Below, piece by piece: positions 16,613 to 25,735 of a stretch of DNA of 64,000 nt (position 1 is its first letter; every line of letters begins with the position of its first letter). Made by a program: the position numbers and the translations under genes. The notes under the pieces were generated by a model. The model was not told where the DNA came from. It did no database searches and saw only the letters and a list, made by a program, of their open reading frames with translations. Location: positions 574,501-638,500 of the forward strand of contig NZ_CP032677.1 of the NCBI RefSeq assembly GCF_003627215.1, written 5' to 3'. The stretch is from Pseudomonas sp. Leaf58 (lineage in GTDB: Bacteria > Pseudomonadota > Gammaproteobacteria > Pseudomonadales > Pseudomonadaceae).

Positions 16613-17424
16613 TGCGGCGGCTGCCTGGCCTGCTGGCGCTGTTCGCCTGCACTGCACTGGCTGGCGAACCCCTGCGGGTGGTCAGCCTGGCCCCCTCGAT
16701 GAGCGAGATCATGCTCGAGCTGCAGGCCGAAGACCTGTTGGTCGGCGTACTCGACGGTGGCGAGCGCCCGGCGGCGCTGCGCGGCCTGCCCTCAGTGGGG
16801 CGCCAGGGGCAACTGGACATGGAGCGCCTGCTCAGCCTGCGCCCCGACCTGTTGCTGCTGTGGCCGGGCAGTGTGCCGCTGGCCCAGCGCGACCAGCTCA
16901 AGCGCCTGGGCATCGCCACTTTCAGCAGCGAACCCCATGACATAGACCAGCTGATCGAGCAGATCGAAGCCATCGCCGAGCGTGTCGGCCGGGCCGAACA
17001 AGGCCATCAGTATGCCCAGGCTCTGCGCGAGCGGTTGCAGCAACTGCGCCAGCAGTATCGGCGTGACGAGCCTTTGCAGGTGTTCTACCAGGTCTGGGAC
17101 CGGCCGTTGTACACGCTCGGTGGCCGCCAGGTGGTGAGCGACGCCTTGGCCGTGTGCGGGGCGCGCAATGTTTTCGCCGACCTCACCCTGCCGGCACCGC
17201 AAGTGAATGTGGAGTCTGTGCTGCTGCGCAATCCGCAGGTCATTCTGGCCGGCGACCAGGCGCAACTGGCGAGTTGGAAGGCTTGGCCGCAGTTGCGGGC
17301 GGTGGCCGATGATCGTTTGCTGGTGGTGCCTGACAAAGGCCTGGAGCGCCCCAGCGGGCAGATGATCGAGGCCACGGCGCAGTTGTGTGCGCTGCTCGAG
17401 GCTACAGCGCCGGCGTCCAGGTAG
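16612..17424 (+). CDS. Cobalamin-type ABC transporter substrate-binding protein (BtuF-like)
   Basis: 270 residues: signal peptide (1-18, ending ALAG), then a helical-backbone binding protein of the BtuF/FhuD class. Typical parts are VVSLAPSMSEIMLEL, SVGRQGQLDMERLLSLRPDLLLLW and VNVESVLLRNPQVILAG. It would bind vitamin B12 or a related corrinoid in the periplasm. No BtuC or BtuD gene is adjacent. A TonB-dependent BtuB-like receptor gene follows convergently, and the two coding ends overlap by 23 bp. Confidence 0.82.
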   Translation: MRRLPGLLALFACTALAGEPLRVVSLAPSMSEIMLELQAEDLLVGVLDGGERPAALRGLPSVGRQGQLDMERLLSLRPDLLLLWPGSVPLAQRDQLKRLGIATFSSEPHDIDQLIEQIEAIAERVGRAEQGHQYAQALRERLQQLRQQYRRDEPLQVFYQVWDRPLYTLGGRQVVSDALAVCGARNVFADLTLPAPQVNVESVLLRNPQVILAGDQAQLASWKAWPQLRAVADDRLLVVPDKGLERPSGQMIEATAQLCALLEATAPASR

Positions 17425-19243
17425 CGCTAAACAGCCAAGTGCGGCCTTCTTCGCGATAGCCGTAGTTGTTGCCCAAGTGGTTGTAATGGGTGCGGCTGTA
17501 CTGCTTGTCTAGCAAGTTCTGCAGTTTCAGGTCCAGCGTAAGCTCGTGGCTTGCCGCCCAGCTTCCGCGTAGGCCTAGCACGCCGTAGCCACTGATTGGG
17601 TCGGTATTGGCTTCGTCGTTGAAGCTACTGCTGACAGTTTGCCAGGTAGCGCCAAAAGCGAAGTGGTCGAACTGACGGTCGATGTCCAGACTCAAGGTGC
17701 GTCGGGCCCGGCGGGGCAGGGTATGGCCGTTCTCTCGGTTGCGTGGATCGATCAGTGCCAGGCCTAGTTGCGACGTCCAGCCGTTCCACTCCTGGCTCAG
17801 GGCCATCTCGAAGCCGTTGATGCGGGCGGCGCCGACGTTCTCGGGCTTTTCGCTGTATTCGATCGCGTCACGCAGGTCAGTGCGGTACAGCGAAGTTTCC
17901 AGTTTGCTGCTTGCGCTCAGTTGGCTGCGCCACTGCAATTCATAGCTTTTCGAGTGCTCGGGCTTGAGGTCTGGGTTGTTGTAACCCGGGTAGTACAGGT
18001 CGTTGAAGGTGGGGGCCCGGAAGCCTTCGCTGTAGGACAACAATAGGTCGTTGGCCGTGTTGAGCGGTACTGTCAGGCTGCCGCTCCAGGTGGTCTGCCC
18101 ACCGAACTGTTGGTTCGTGTCATGGCGCAGGCCAATTTCGCTGGAAAAGTCTTCGCCATGAAAGCGATGCTGGGCGAACACCGCGCGATTCCAGCGACTG
18201 TCTTCAGTGAAGTCGGCACTGGCATGAACACGGTCTTCATACCAGTCGCCACCCAGCAGCAAACTGTTGCGCTCATCCAGTGTCAGGGTGTTCTGCCAGG
18301 AGGCCTGGTCGCGGTAGGTATTGAACGGGGCGCTTGACTGGCTGAGCTTGTCTCGGCTGTCGTCACGGTTCTCGCTATGAGCCAGCTCGAAGCGTGCGTT
18401 CCACTGCTCGCTGACCTGGGCATCCAGATAGCTGCCGATGCTGCTGACCGCGAAGTCCGAATAGGGCTCTTGTGGGTTGGCCCCGCGTGGCTCGTCGAAT
18501 TCGTGGCGCCCGCGGCTATCGAGCAGGTTCAACCCTGCCTCGAAGCGCTCGCCAAAGGTATGGCTCAGGCTCAGGTTGAGTGACTTGTTGCGGTAGGCGT
18601 CATGGTCGCCATCGCTGGCGAACGACGGCCCGGTCGAGTCGATGCCGGCGGTTTCATCCAGGCTGGCACCAAGGTTAAAGCGCGTGGCTCCGTTGCCACC
18701 GGAAAGCCCCAGGCTGCGTTGGAACGTCTGGTTGCTACCTGCCGCCATGCGCAGGCGCGGCTGTAGGCCGGGGCCGCTGCTGCGCCGGGTGAAAATTTGG
18801 ATAACCCCACCAATGGCATCGCTGCCGTACACCGCCGAGCGCGAGCCGCGCAGCACTTCGACCCGCTCGATCTGGTCGACATCGAGAAACTGCAGGCCGC
18901 TGTCGCCCGACGTGGTGTTGGCGATGCGCACGCCATCGACCAGCACCAGGCTTTGTGCAGCCTTGGTGCCGCGGATGAAGATGCCCGGCAGGCTGCCACG
19001 GCCACCGGTGGGCGCTACTTGCACGCCGGGCACGCGGCTGAGCAGGTCGGTGACGTTGGTGGGTTGCAGGCGGTCGATATCGGCGCGGGTGAATACCGTG
19101 TTGGCGGCGCTGGTGGCGGTGCGTGACTCGACCTGGCGGCTGGCGCTGATCAGTACGTCGGGGAGCTTGAGGGCGTCGTCGCGTTCGGCGGCCAGCAGGG
19201 GGAGCGGGAGGCAGAGCAGGGTGGCAAAGGTTGGGAATTTCAT
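17402..19243 (-). CDS. btuB: TonB-dependent receptor, BtuB-like
   Basis: 613 residues with a signal peptide (1-18), a TonB box-like segment (LPDVLISASRQ), a plug domain (GVQVAPTGGRGSLPGIFIRG) and a 22-strand barrel ending in a C-terminal strand FSATWTPAL. Length and plug sequence fit BtuB (outer membrane B12 receptor). ATG 19243 is chosen as it begins the leader; further upstream codons are encoded by a REP element. No cobalamin riboswitch is visible in the 120 bases upstream. Ethanolamine ammonia-lyase in this window needs B12. Confidence 0.82.
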   Translation of the reverse strand: MKFPTFATLLCLPLPLLAAERDDALKLPDVLISASRQVESRTATSAANTVFTRADIDRLQPTNVTDLLSRVPGVQVAPTGGRGSLPGIFIRGTKAAQSLVLVDGVRIANTTSGDSGLQFLDVDQIERVEVLRGSRSAVYGSDAIGGVIQIFTRRSSGPGLQPRLRMAAGSNQTFQRSLGLSGGNGATRFNLGASLDETAGIDSTGPSFASDGDHDAYRNKSLNLSLSHTFGERFEAGLNLLDSRGRHEFDEPRGANPQEPYSDFAVSSIGSYLDAQVSEQWNARFELAHSENRDDSRDKLSQSSAPFNTYRDQASWQNTLTLDERNSLLLGGDWYEDRVHASADFTEDSRWNRAVFAQHRFHGEDFSSEIGLRHDTNQQFGGQTTWSGSLTVPLNTANDLLLSYSEGFRAPTFNDLYYPGYNNPDLKPEHSKSYELQWRSQLSASSKLETSLYRTDLRDAIEYSEKPENVGAARINGFEMALSQEWNGWTSQLGLALIDPRNRENGHTLPRRARRTLSLDIDRQFDHFAFGATWQTVSSSFNDEANTDPISGYGVLGLRGSWAASHELTLDLKLQNLLDKQYSRTHYNHLGNNYGYREEGRTWLFSATWTPAL

Positions 19244-19258
19244 TACGGCTTCCAAAGC

Positions 19259-19360
19259 AATCGCCGGCAAGCCAGCTCTCACAGGTACGGCACAGTACTC
19301 AAGGGCTGTGTTGTACCTGTGGGAGCTGGCTTGCCGGCGATGGGCCGCAAAGCGGCCCCG
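19259..19360. repeat. REP element pair
   Basis: ATCGCCGGCAAGCCAGCTC and GGGAGCTGGCTTGCCGGCGA are inverted copies between btuB and dxs. Confidence 0.75.
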
Positions 19361-19364
19361 GGGA

Positions 19365-21260
19365 TTACAGGCCGAGCTTGGCCATGCGGGCTTTCACCGA
19401 AGCCTCGATCCCGGCTGCATCCAGCCCGCACTCAGCCAGCATTTGCGCGGGCTTGGCATGTTCGACATAGATGTCCGGCAGGCCCAAGTGCAGCAGCGGT
19501 TTCACGACCGCTTCATTGGCCAGGAACTCACCAACAGCGGCCCCGGCACCGCCCATGATGGCGTTCTCTTCGAGGGTGACCAGCAGCTCATGGCTACCAG
19601 CCAGTTCCAGCACCAGGGCCTCGTCCAGCGGCTTGACGAAGCGCATGTCGACCACCGTAGCGTTGATCTGCTCAGCCACCTTCATGGCCTCGGCAAGTTG
19701 CACGCCGAATACCAACATGGCGACTTTCACGCCCTGGCGGCGGACCACGCCCCTGCCGATTTCCAGCGGTTCAAGGTCACCGCTGACTGGCGCATTAGGG
19801 CCGGTACCACGTGGGTAACGCACCGCCGCCGGGCCGTTGTACAGGTGGCCGGTGCTGAGCATCTTGCGCAGTTCGTTCTCGTCGCTTGGGGTCATCACCA
19901 GCATGCCCGGGATGCAGCGCAGGTACGACAGGTCGTAGCTACCTGCATGGGTCGGGCCGTCTTCACCGACCAGGCCGGCGCGGTCGATGGCGAACAGCAC
20001 GTCGAGGTTCTGCACCGCCACGTCGTGGATCAACTGGTCGTATGCGCGCTGCAGGAAGGTGGAGTAGATCGCCACCACCGGCTTGCTGCCCTCGCAGGCC
20101 ATGCCGGCCGCCAGGGTTACCGCATGCTGCTCGGCGATCGCCACGTCGAAGTAACGCTGCGGGTAGCGCTCGCTGAAATCGACCAGGTCGGAGCCTTCCT
20201 TCATCGCCGGGGTAATGCCTACCAGGCGGTTGTCGGCAGCGGCCATGTCGCACAGCCACTGGCCGAACACCGCAGAGTATTTCGGGCCGCTGGCTTTCTT
20301 TGGCGCGGCGGGTTTGTCGGCCGGCTCCAGCTTGGTGATGGCATGGTAGCCAATCGGGTCGATCTCGGCCGGGGCGAAGCCTTTGCCCTTCTTGGTCACC
20401 ACGTGCAAAAACTGCGGGCCCTTGAGGTCACGCATGTTGCGCAGGGTGGCAACCATGGTCGGCAGGTCGTGGCCGTCGATCGGGCCAATGTAGTTCCAGC
20501 CCAGCTCTTCAAACAGCGTGCCCGGCACCAGCATGCCTTTGGCGTATTCCTCGGTGCGGCGGGCAATTTCCCAGGCCCCTGGCAGGCGCGACAGCACTTT
20601 CTTGCTGCCTTCGCGCATGCTTGCGTAGGTGCGGCTGGAAAGGATCTTGGCCAGGTAGTTGGACAAGCCGCCGACATTGCGCGAAATCGACATGTCGTTG
20701 TCGTTGAGGATCACCAGCATGTCGGCGTTGACTTCCTGGGCGTGGTTCAACGCCTCGAAGGCCATGCCGGCAGTCAGCGCGCCGTCACCGATCACAGCGA
20801 TCGACTTGCGTGCGCTGTTCTGCAGGCGGGCGGCAATGGCCATGCCCAGTGCAGCGCTGATCGAGGTGCTGGAGTGGCCGACGCCAAAGGTGTCGTACTC
20901 GCTTTCGCTGCGGCGCGGGAAGGCGGCGATACCGTCCTTCTGGCGCAGGCTGAGCATACGGTTACGGCGCCCGGTGAGGATCTTGTGCGGGTAGGCCTGG
21001 TGGCCCACGTCCCACACCAGCCGGTCGTCCGGGGTGTCGAACACGTAGTGCAGGGCGATGGTCAGCTCAATGACGCCCAGGCCGGCACCAAAATGCCCAC
21101 CGGTCTGACCCACGGTGTAGAGCAGTTCCTGGCGCAGTTCGTCGGCCAGGGTCTCCAGGTCGGCTTCGGCCAGCCGGCGCAGGCCGGCAGGCGTGTCAGC
21201 GCGGTCGAGCAACGGCGTGACCGGGCGTTCGCGGGGGATCTCTTGAAACGTCGTGGGCAT
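19365..21260 (-). CDS. dxs: 1-deoxy-D-xylulose-5-phosphate synthase
   Basis: 631 residues, normal length. The thiamine diphosphate motif runs from GDG (158-160) to NDN (186-188), the catalytic His is in GGHFG (55-59), and the transketolase-type C-terminal domain contains [13 protein letters not shown]. It condenses pyruvate and glyceraldehyde 3-phosphate, the first step of the MEP isoprenoid pathway. ATG 21260 ([13 protein letters not shown]) fits the family start. It lies downstream of xseB-ispA on the same strand, separated by a perfect 33-bp inverted repeat. Confidence 0.95.
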   Translation of the reverse strand: MPTTFQEIPRERPVTPLLDRADTPAGLRRLAEADLETLADELRQELLYTVGQTGGHFGAGLGVIELTIALHYVFDTPDDRLVWDVGHQAYPHKILTGRRNRMLSLRQKDGIAAFPRRSESEYDTFGVGHSSTSISAALGMAIAARLQNSARKSIAVIGDGALTAGMAFEALNHAQEVNADMLVILNDNDMSISRNVGGLSNYLAKILSSRTYASMREGSKKVLSRLPGAWEIARRTEEYAKGMLVPGTLFEELGWNYIGPIDGHDLPTMVATLRNMRDLKGPQFLHVVTKKGKGFAPAEIDPIGYHAITKLEPADKPAAPKKASGPKYSAVFGQWLCDMAAADNRLVGITPAMKEGSDLVDFSERYPQRYFDVAIAEQHAVTLAAGMACEGSKPVVAIYSTFLQRAYDQLIHDVAVQNLDVLFAIDRAGLVGEDGPTHAGSYDLSYLRCIPGMLVMTPSDENELRKMLSTGHLYNGPAAVRYPRGTGPNAPVSGDLEPLEIGRGVVRRQGVKVAMLVFGVQLAEAMKVAEQINATVVDMRFVKPLDEALVLELAGSHELLVTLEENAIMGGAGAAVGEFLANEAVVKPLLHLGLPDIYVEHAKPAQMLAECGLDAAGIEASVKARMAKLGL

Positions 21261-21344
21261 CAGGCGAGTCGTTATAGGTGTGTGAAGACGCGGCAGTTTA
21301 CCCCATTGTGGGAAAAGTGCCCATTCGACCACGGTTTGCGGCAC

Positions 21345-21426
21345 CCCGGTGTAGGAGCGGGTTTACCCGCGAATGCGCTGGTGCATTCGCCACCGCATTC
21401 GCGGGTAAACCCGCTCCTACACCGGG
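21345..21426. repeat. Perfect 33-bp inverted repeat (REP pair) between ispA and dxs
   Basis: Left arm 21345-21377 starts CCCGGTGTAGGAGCGGG; right arm 21394-21426 is its exact reverse complement. The loop is 16 nt. The arms are two REP copies of the GCGGGTTTACCCGCG type. In RNA this would be an extremely stable stem inside the xseB-ispA-dxs transcript. Confidence 0.85.
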
Positions 21427-21440
21427 CGTGGTATTAGTGC

Positions 21441-22328
21441 TTAATTACGGCGTTCGACGATGTAACGCGCCAGAGCCCGCAGCGGTTCGGCCTTTTCGCC
21501 GAACCCACTCAGTGCGACCAGCGCCTGGTCGCGCAGTTCTGTTGCATAAGCCTTGGCCGCTTCCAGGCCCAACAGGGCCGGGTAGGTCGGTTTGTCACGC
21601 GCGATGTCAGCGCCCTGGCGTTTGCCCAGGGTGGCGGTGTCGCTTTCCACGTCGAGAATGTCGTCCTGCACCTGGAACGCCAGGCCGATGGCCTGTGCAT
21701 AAGTCTGCAGAGCATCCAGCTGCGCCTGTTCGGCGCGGGCGCTGGCCAGGGCACCAAGGCGCACGCTGGCTTCGATCAGTGCACCGGTCTTGTGCCGGTG
21801 CATGAACTCCAGTGCCTGTTGGTCCAGCTTCAGGCCTACCGAGCCCAAGTCGATGGCCTGGCCGCCGACCATGCCCGCCGGGCCGGCCGCCTTGGCCAAG
21901 GCCTGGACCATGGCCAGACGAATGGTGTCGGCCTGCGGGCTCAGGCGCGGGTCGAGCAGGGCGCTGAAGGCCAGGCTCTGCAAGCCGTCGCCGGCGAGGA
22001 TAGCGCAGGCTTCGTCGAAAGCTTTGTGGGTAGTTGGCTGGCCGCGACGCAGGTCGTCGTCGTCCATGGCCGGCAGGTCGTCATGCACCAGCGAGTAGGC
22101 ATGGATCAGCTCCACCGCACAGGCCGCGCCATTGGCTTGCTCGGCTGGGGCGCCCAAGGCTTCGCAGGCCGCATAGGCCAGCAACGGGCGTACGCGCTTG
22201 CCGCCGTTCATAACGCTGTAGCGCATGGCGGCATAAAGGCGTTCGAGTTCCTTGGTGGGGGCGACGAACAGCGGCTCCAGGGCGGCGTCTACCCGTGCCT
22301 GGCAATTGGCCTGGTAGATGGCGATCAT
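21441..22328 (-). CDS. ispA: Farnesyl diphosphate synthase (polyprenyl synthetase)
   Basis: 295 residues. The first aspartate-rich motif DDLPAMD is at 83-89 and the second, DDILD, near 220, both flanking the active-site cavity; NGGKRVRP near 41-48 binds the diphosphate. It makes FPP from IPP and DMAPP. ATG 22328 overlaps the xseB stop by four bases. It is the middle gene of the conserved xseB-ispA-dxs unit. Confidence 0.94.
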   Translation of the reverse strand: MIAIYQANCQARVDAALEPLFVAPTKELERLYAAMRYSVMNGGKRVRPLLAYAACEALGAPAEQANGAACAVELIHAYSLVHDDLPAMDDDDLRRGQPTTHKAFDEACAILAGDGLQSLAFSALLDPRLSPQADTIRLAMVQALAKAAGPAGMVGGQAIDLGSVGLKLDQQALEFMHRHKTGALIEASVRLGALASARAEQAQLDALQTYAQAIGLAFQVQDDILDVESDTATLGKRQGADIARDKPTYPALLGLEAAKAYATELRDQALVALSGFGEKAEPLRALARYIVERRN

Positions 22329-22567
22329 GCTTCCGGCTCCGCATCGAAGGGCTGGGCTGCCAGTTCGCCGTCGCGTTCCAGCAGGATCTGCACTTTCTGT
22401 TCGGCCTGGGCCAGGGCGCCCTGGCAGTCTCGGGTCAGGGCGATGCCTTGCTCGAAGGCGGCCAGCGAGTCTTCCAGCGACAACTCGCCGTTCTCCAGGC
22501 GCTCGACCAGGGCTTGCAGGTCTGCGAGGGATTGCTCGAAATCGAGGGAGGCTTTTTTGCGGGCCAT
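22325..22567 (-). CDS. xseB: Exodeoxyribonuclease VII small subunit
   Basis: 80 residues, all helical, with the family core [34 protein letters not shown]. It stabilises XseA in the single-strand exonuclease VII complex. It is the first gene of the xseB-ispA-dxs unit, with ATGA overlap to ispA. Confidence 0.95.
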   Translation of the reverse strand: MARKKASLDFEQSLADLQALVERLENGELSLEDSLAAFEQGIALTRDCQGALAQAEQKVQILLERDGELAAQPFDAEPEA

Positions 22568-22656
22568 GGCGACTGTCTCGGTGGCATTTTGAACGGCGCG
22601 ACACTAGCAGAGCGGGGCGGGGGGAGCAAACTTCAGGGGGCCTGAGGTTGCATTTA

Positions 22657-22764
22657 CCGGCCTCTTCGCGGGTAAACCCACTCCCACAGGGGGCGCGCCA
22701 GGCTCAGAGCCGGTGCAGTACCTGAGGGGGCGGGTTTACCCGCGAATGGGCCGCAAAGCGGCCC
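22657..22764. repeat. REP element pair
   Basis: CCGGCCTCTTCGCGGGTAAA and GGCGGGTTTACCCGCGAATG are inverted copies between xseB and ribB. Confidence 0.7.
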
Positions 22765-22775
22765 CGTGCGGTGGC

Positions 22776-23426
22776 TCAGGCGGGCTCGGCTTGCAGCTCG
22801 AGCATGGCCTCACGGTAGCGCGCCAGTTCCGCGATGGTCAGCACCGGCAAATTGTACTGCCGCGCATACACCGCCACCTGTTCGCCGCGGGCCATGCTGC
22901 CATCGGGGTTCATCAGCTCGCACAGCACCGCCGCCGGGCGCAGGCCGGCCAAGCGCGCCAGGTCCACCGAACCTTCAGTATGGCCACGACGGGTCAGTAC
23001 CCCACCATTGCGGGCGCGCAGCGGGAACACATGCCCGGGGCTGACGATATGGCGCTGTTGGGCGGTAGAACGCAGTGCTGCGCCAATGGTGGTGACACGA
23101 TCCTGGGCGGAAACCCCGGTGGTGATGCCTTCTGCCGCTTCGATCGTGACGGTGAAGCCGGTGCCATGGCGGGCCTGGTTGTTCTGCACCATGGGCGCCA
23201 GTTGCAGTTGGTCAACGGTGGCCTCGTCCAGGCACAGGCAAACGATGCCGCTGCAATCGCGAATCATCATGGCCATGGTCTGCAGCGAAATGTTCTCGGC
23301 GGCGGCAACGATATCGGCTTCGTCCTCGCGGTCGTCGTCGTCGAGCAGCAGCACAGGGCGCCCGGCCTGAAAGGCCGCGATGGCAGCGGAAACATTGGGG
23401 AATTGCGAATAGTACTGGGTGGACAT
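22776..23426 (-). CDS. ribB: 3,4-dihydroxy-2-butanone-4-phosphate synthase (stand-alone)
   Basis: 216 residues, single-domain DHBP synthase. It has [21 protein letters not shown] near 35-55 and [14 protein letters not shown] near 150, which hold the acidic metal ligands and catalytic His. It converts ribulose 5-phosphate to DHBP. ATG 23426 sits behind an ACGAGGAGCG ribosome-binding site; the open frame beyond it is translation of the riboswitch and is not coding. It is the only riboflavin gene in the window under visible FMN control. Confidence 0.95.
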   Translation of the reverse strand: MSTQYYSQFPNVSAAIAAFQAGRPVLLLDDDDREDEADIVAAAENISLQTMAMMIRDCSGIVCLCLDEATVDQLQLAPMVQNNQARHGTGFTVTIEAAEGITTGVSAQDRVTTIGAALRSTAQQRHIVSPGHVFPLRARNGGVLTRRGHTEGSVDLARLAGLRPAAVLCELMNPDGSMARGEQVAVYARQYNLPVLTIAELARYREAMLELQAEPA

Positions 23427-23480
23427 GAAACGCTCCTCGTGAAAAATCGATGAACGTCTCGGGGCGAACAAAATGCGCGC

Positions 23481-23505
23481 GCAGGGGCGCCCGGATGGCC
23501 CCTGC
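23481..23505 (-). terminator. Expression-platform hairpin of the FMN riboswitch
   Basis: GCAGGGGC and GCCCCTGC form an 8-bp stem just 3' of the aptamer on the minus strand, followed by GCGCGCATTTTG. It is the likely ligand-controlled terminator; the weak T-run leaves open an alternative pairing that hides downstream sequence. Confidence 0.6.
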
Positions 23506-23511
23506 CTGACG

Positions 23512-23640
23512 CCTTCTTTCATCCGGACTATGACCGTCGGCTCTGGAATTGCACCAGATCTGCTGACCCCCGGCATGGCCGGGGCGCTCGCGGGCTCATC
23601 TTTCGATTTACCGCCGGTGGGGACTTTCACCCCGCCCTGA
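23512..23640 (-). ncRNA. FMN riboswitch (RFN element)
   Basis: On the minus strand the conserved RFN landmarks appear in order: GGGGTGAAAGTCCCCACCGG, GCGGTAAA, GAGCCCGCGAGCG, a variable GC hairpin, GGTCAGCAGATCTGGTG, AATTCCAGAGCCGACGGT, then ATAGTCCGGATGAAAGAAGG. The element is complete and lies about 85 bases upstream of ribB. Binding of FMN would shut off ribB. Confidence 0.96.
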
Positions 23641-23739
23641 AGACCGGCCAAGCATACAGCACATTGCCACCCCCCAGGCAACCCACGGCCCTACGACCTT
23701 TGGCGGTATCATGCTGGCATGGCCTTTCAGGAACAGCCC

Positions 23740-24945
23740 ATGGACATTCTTCAGGTCGCCGGCGGCAAGCCGGTCAAGTTGTGGACCGACGGCGTACCGG
23801 TTGAGGACGACGCCCGCCGGCAATTGCTCAACACGGCCAGGATGCCGTTCATCTTCAAGCACCTGGCGGTGATGCCAGACGTTCACCTGGGCAAGGGCTC
23901 GACCATCGGCAGCGTAATCCCCACCGTGGGTGCGATCATCCCTGCGGCGGTGGGTGTGGACATCGGCTGTGGCATGATCGCCGCGCGGACGTCGCTGCAC
24001 GCCCGCGACCTGCCAGACAACCTGCGTGGCCTGCGCAGCGCCATCGAGCAGGCGGTGCCGCATGGCAAAACCTTTGGCAAGCGTGACCAGGGCGCCTGGG
24101 CCGATGTGCCGGCCAAGGCGGACAAGGCATGGGGCCAACTGGCCGGGCGGTTCAAGGCTATTACCGGCAAGTACCCGCGGTTAGAAAAGACCAACAACCG
24201 CCATCACCTGGGCACGCTGGGCGGAGGCAACCACTTCATCGAGGTGTGCCTGGACGAGGCCGATCGCGTCTGGTTCATGTTGCACAGCGGCTCTCGGGGT
24301 GTGGGCAACGCCATTGGCAACCTGTTCATCGAGCTGGCCCAGGCCGACATGCGTCAGCACCTCGCCAACCTGCCGGACCAGGACCTGGCGTATTTCGAGG
24401 AAGGCAGCCGCCATTTTGCCGACTACGTCGAAGCGGTGGAATGGGCGCAGGACTACGCCCGGCACAACCGCGAGCTGATGATGCAGGCGGTGGTCGGTGC
24501 GGCGCGCAAAGTGCTGGGCAAGCCGTTCGAGGCCAGCCTGGAAGCGGTGAACTGCCACCACAATTATGTGCAGCGCGAGCAGCATTTTGGCCGCGAAGTG
24601 CTGGTGACCCGCAAAGGCGCGGTGTCGGCTCAGAAAGGGCAGTTGGGCATCATTCCCGGGTCAATGGGGGCCATGAGCTTCATCGTGCGTGGGTTGGGTA
24701 ATGAAGAGTCGTTTTGTTCCTGCAGCCACGGCGCTGGCCGGGTGATGAGCCGGACCAAGGCCAAGAGCCGCTTTACCGTAGACGACCAGCGGCGGGCCAC
24801 GGCGCATGTGGAGTGCCGCAAGGACAAGGAAGTAATCGACGAGATCCCGATGGCCTACAAGGACATCGATGCGGTAATGCGCGCGCAGCGCGAACTGGTG
24901 GAGGTGGTGCATACCTTGCGGCAGGTGGTGTGTGTGAAGGGCTGA
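23740..24945 (+). CDS. rtcB: RNA-splicing ligase RtcB family protein
   Basis: 401 residues. All metal and guanylate-binding motifs are visible: VGVDIGCGM near 77, NNRHHLGTLGGGNHFIEV near 152, HSGSRGVG near 182, NCHHNYVQRE near 271 and the GMP-accepting histidine in CSCSHGAGR near 328. RtcB joins 3'-phosphate and 5'-hydroxyl RNA ends. ATG 23740 (MDILQVAGGKPVK) follows CAGGAACAGCC; an ATG at 23719 would add seven residues. No rtcA cyclase or rtcR regulator is next to it. Confidence 0.9.
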   Translation: MDILQVAGGKPVKLWTDGVPVEDDARRQLLNTARMPFIFKHLAVMPDVHLGKGSTIGSVIPTVGAIIPAAVGVDIGCGMIAARTSLHARDLPDNLRGLRSAIEQAVPHGKTFGKRDQGAWADVPAKADKAWGQLAGRFKAITGKYPRLEKTNNRHHLGTLGGGNHFIEVCLDEADRVWFMLHSGSRGVGNAIGNLFIELAQADMRQHLANLPDQDLAYFEEGSRHFADYVEAVEWAQDYARHNRELMMQAVVGAARKVLGKPFEASLEAVNCHHNYVQREQHFGREVLVTRKGAVSAQKGQLGIIPGSMGAMSFIVRGLGNEESFCSCSHGAGRVMSRTKAKSRFTVDDQRRATAHVECRKDKEVIDEIPMAYKDIDAVMRAQRELVEVVHTLRQVVCVKG

Positions 24946-24965
24946 CAGGTGTGCGGGCTGTGCCG

Positions 24966-24995
24966 GCCCCTTCGCGGGCTCGCCTGCGAAGGGGC
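24966..24995. terminator. REP-derived hairpin between rtcB and the Cache gene
   Basis: GCCCCTTCGC and GCGAAGGGGC form a 10-bp stem with a 10-nt loop between two convergent genes. It has REP-type sequence and could end transcription from both sides, though no T-run is present. Confidence 0.5.
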
Positions 24996-25009
24996 AGGTT
25001 CGGTGTGGC

Positions 25010-25735
25010 TCATTGCAGGGCAGGCAGCTCCACTAGCGTCCAGTCGATCGATAGCGGGCGCAGTGAATACAAGTTGGCACCCGCAGGGCGGCCTGCCAGG
25101 TCGCCTACGCACCATCTGCTGGAGTTGGCCGCGACAATACGGCCCTCGCCGTTGATCACGAACGCTTCGTTTTGCACATGTAACAAGCATCGGCTCAGCA
25201 ACTGGTCGAACTCATGCAGGGCAACATCCGCTGCTGCGACACCGACGAAATGCCCATTGGCAAAAATTGGAACAGAAAACGCCAATATGTACAGCTCGGT
25301 GCCGTAAAGGTCGACGAAGGGCCCTTCGACCGAGGCGCGCCCGGTCAGTTTCGGGCGAGTGAACCAAGCCATGCTCTGGTAGTTGTAGAAGGTCTCACTC
25401 TGGTGGTTGAAGTTCAGCACCATCGGCGCGATCTTCCCGTTCGCGGTGCGGTAATACCACTCCAGGAACAGTTCCTGATCAGCCAGTTCGTCCGGCTCTA
25501 CGACCACGCCGGTGCCATGGATATACGTGTCGTTGTCCGCGAGCCGCTCTTTTATAGTCGCCTGCAAGAAGCCCAGGTCCTTGATCGTCGGCTTGTTGCC
25601 TTCAGCGGTCAGTGCATCCCACACCGTCACGACCTGTTCGGCCAAGGCGTCGAGGTGCTCGAATACCTTGCCGAAAATCGCCTCCAGGCGGCAAACACAC
25701 TGGCGAATCTCTTCGTCCCGTTTGGTGTTAAGCAT
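25010..25735 (-). CDS. Soluble Cache-domain protein
   Basis: 241 residues without signal peptide or membrane segment. An N-terminal helix (RQCVCRLEAIFGKVFEHLDALAEQV) leads into a Cache/PDC sensor fold with YYRTANGKIAPMVLN, AWFTRPKLTGRASVEGPFVDLYG and FSVPIFANGHFVGVAAADVALHEFDQLL. Cache domains usually sit outside the cell on receptors, so a cytoplasmic one is unusual. Its ATG overlaps the stop of the GntR gene (TGATG), so both proteins are made together. A ligand-sensing role with the GntR regulator in amine catabolism is inference. Confidence 0.8.
   Translation of the reverse strand: MLNTKRDEEIRQCVCRLEAIFGKVFEHLDALAEQVVTVWDALTAEGNKPTIKDLGFLQATIKERLADNDTYIHGTGVVVEPDELADQELFLEWYYRTANGKIAPMVLNFNHQSETFYNYQSMAWFTRPKLTGRASVEGPFVDLYGTELYILAFSVPIFANGHFVGVAAADVALHEFDQLLSRCLLHVQNEAFVINGEGRIVAANSSRWCVGDLAGRPAGANLYSLRPLSIDWTLVELPALQ

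Noticed and set aside
19244..19364. Cobalamin riboswitch upstream of the BtuB-like gene
   Set aside because: Looked for the B12-box core GCCACTG and the surrounding stems; the gap holds only a REP pair.
18642..21437. 931-codon open frame on the plus strand across btuB and dxs
   Set aside because: It is the antisense of two well-recognised genes; long antisense frames are expected in high-G+C DNA, and the translation has no family features.
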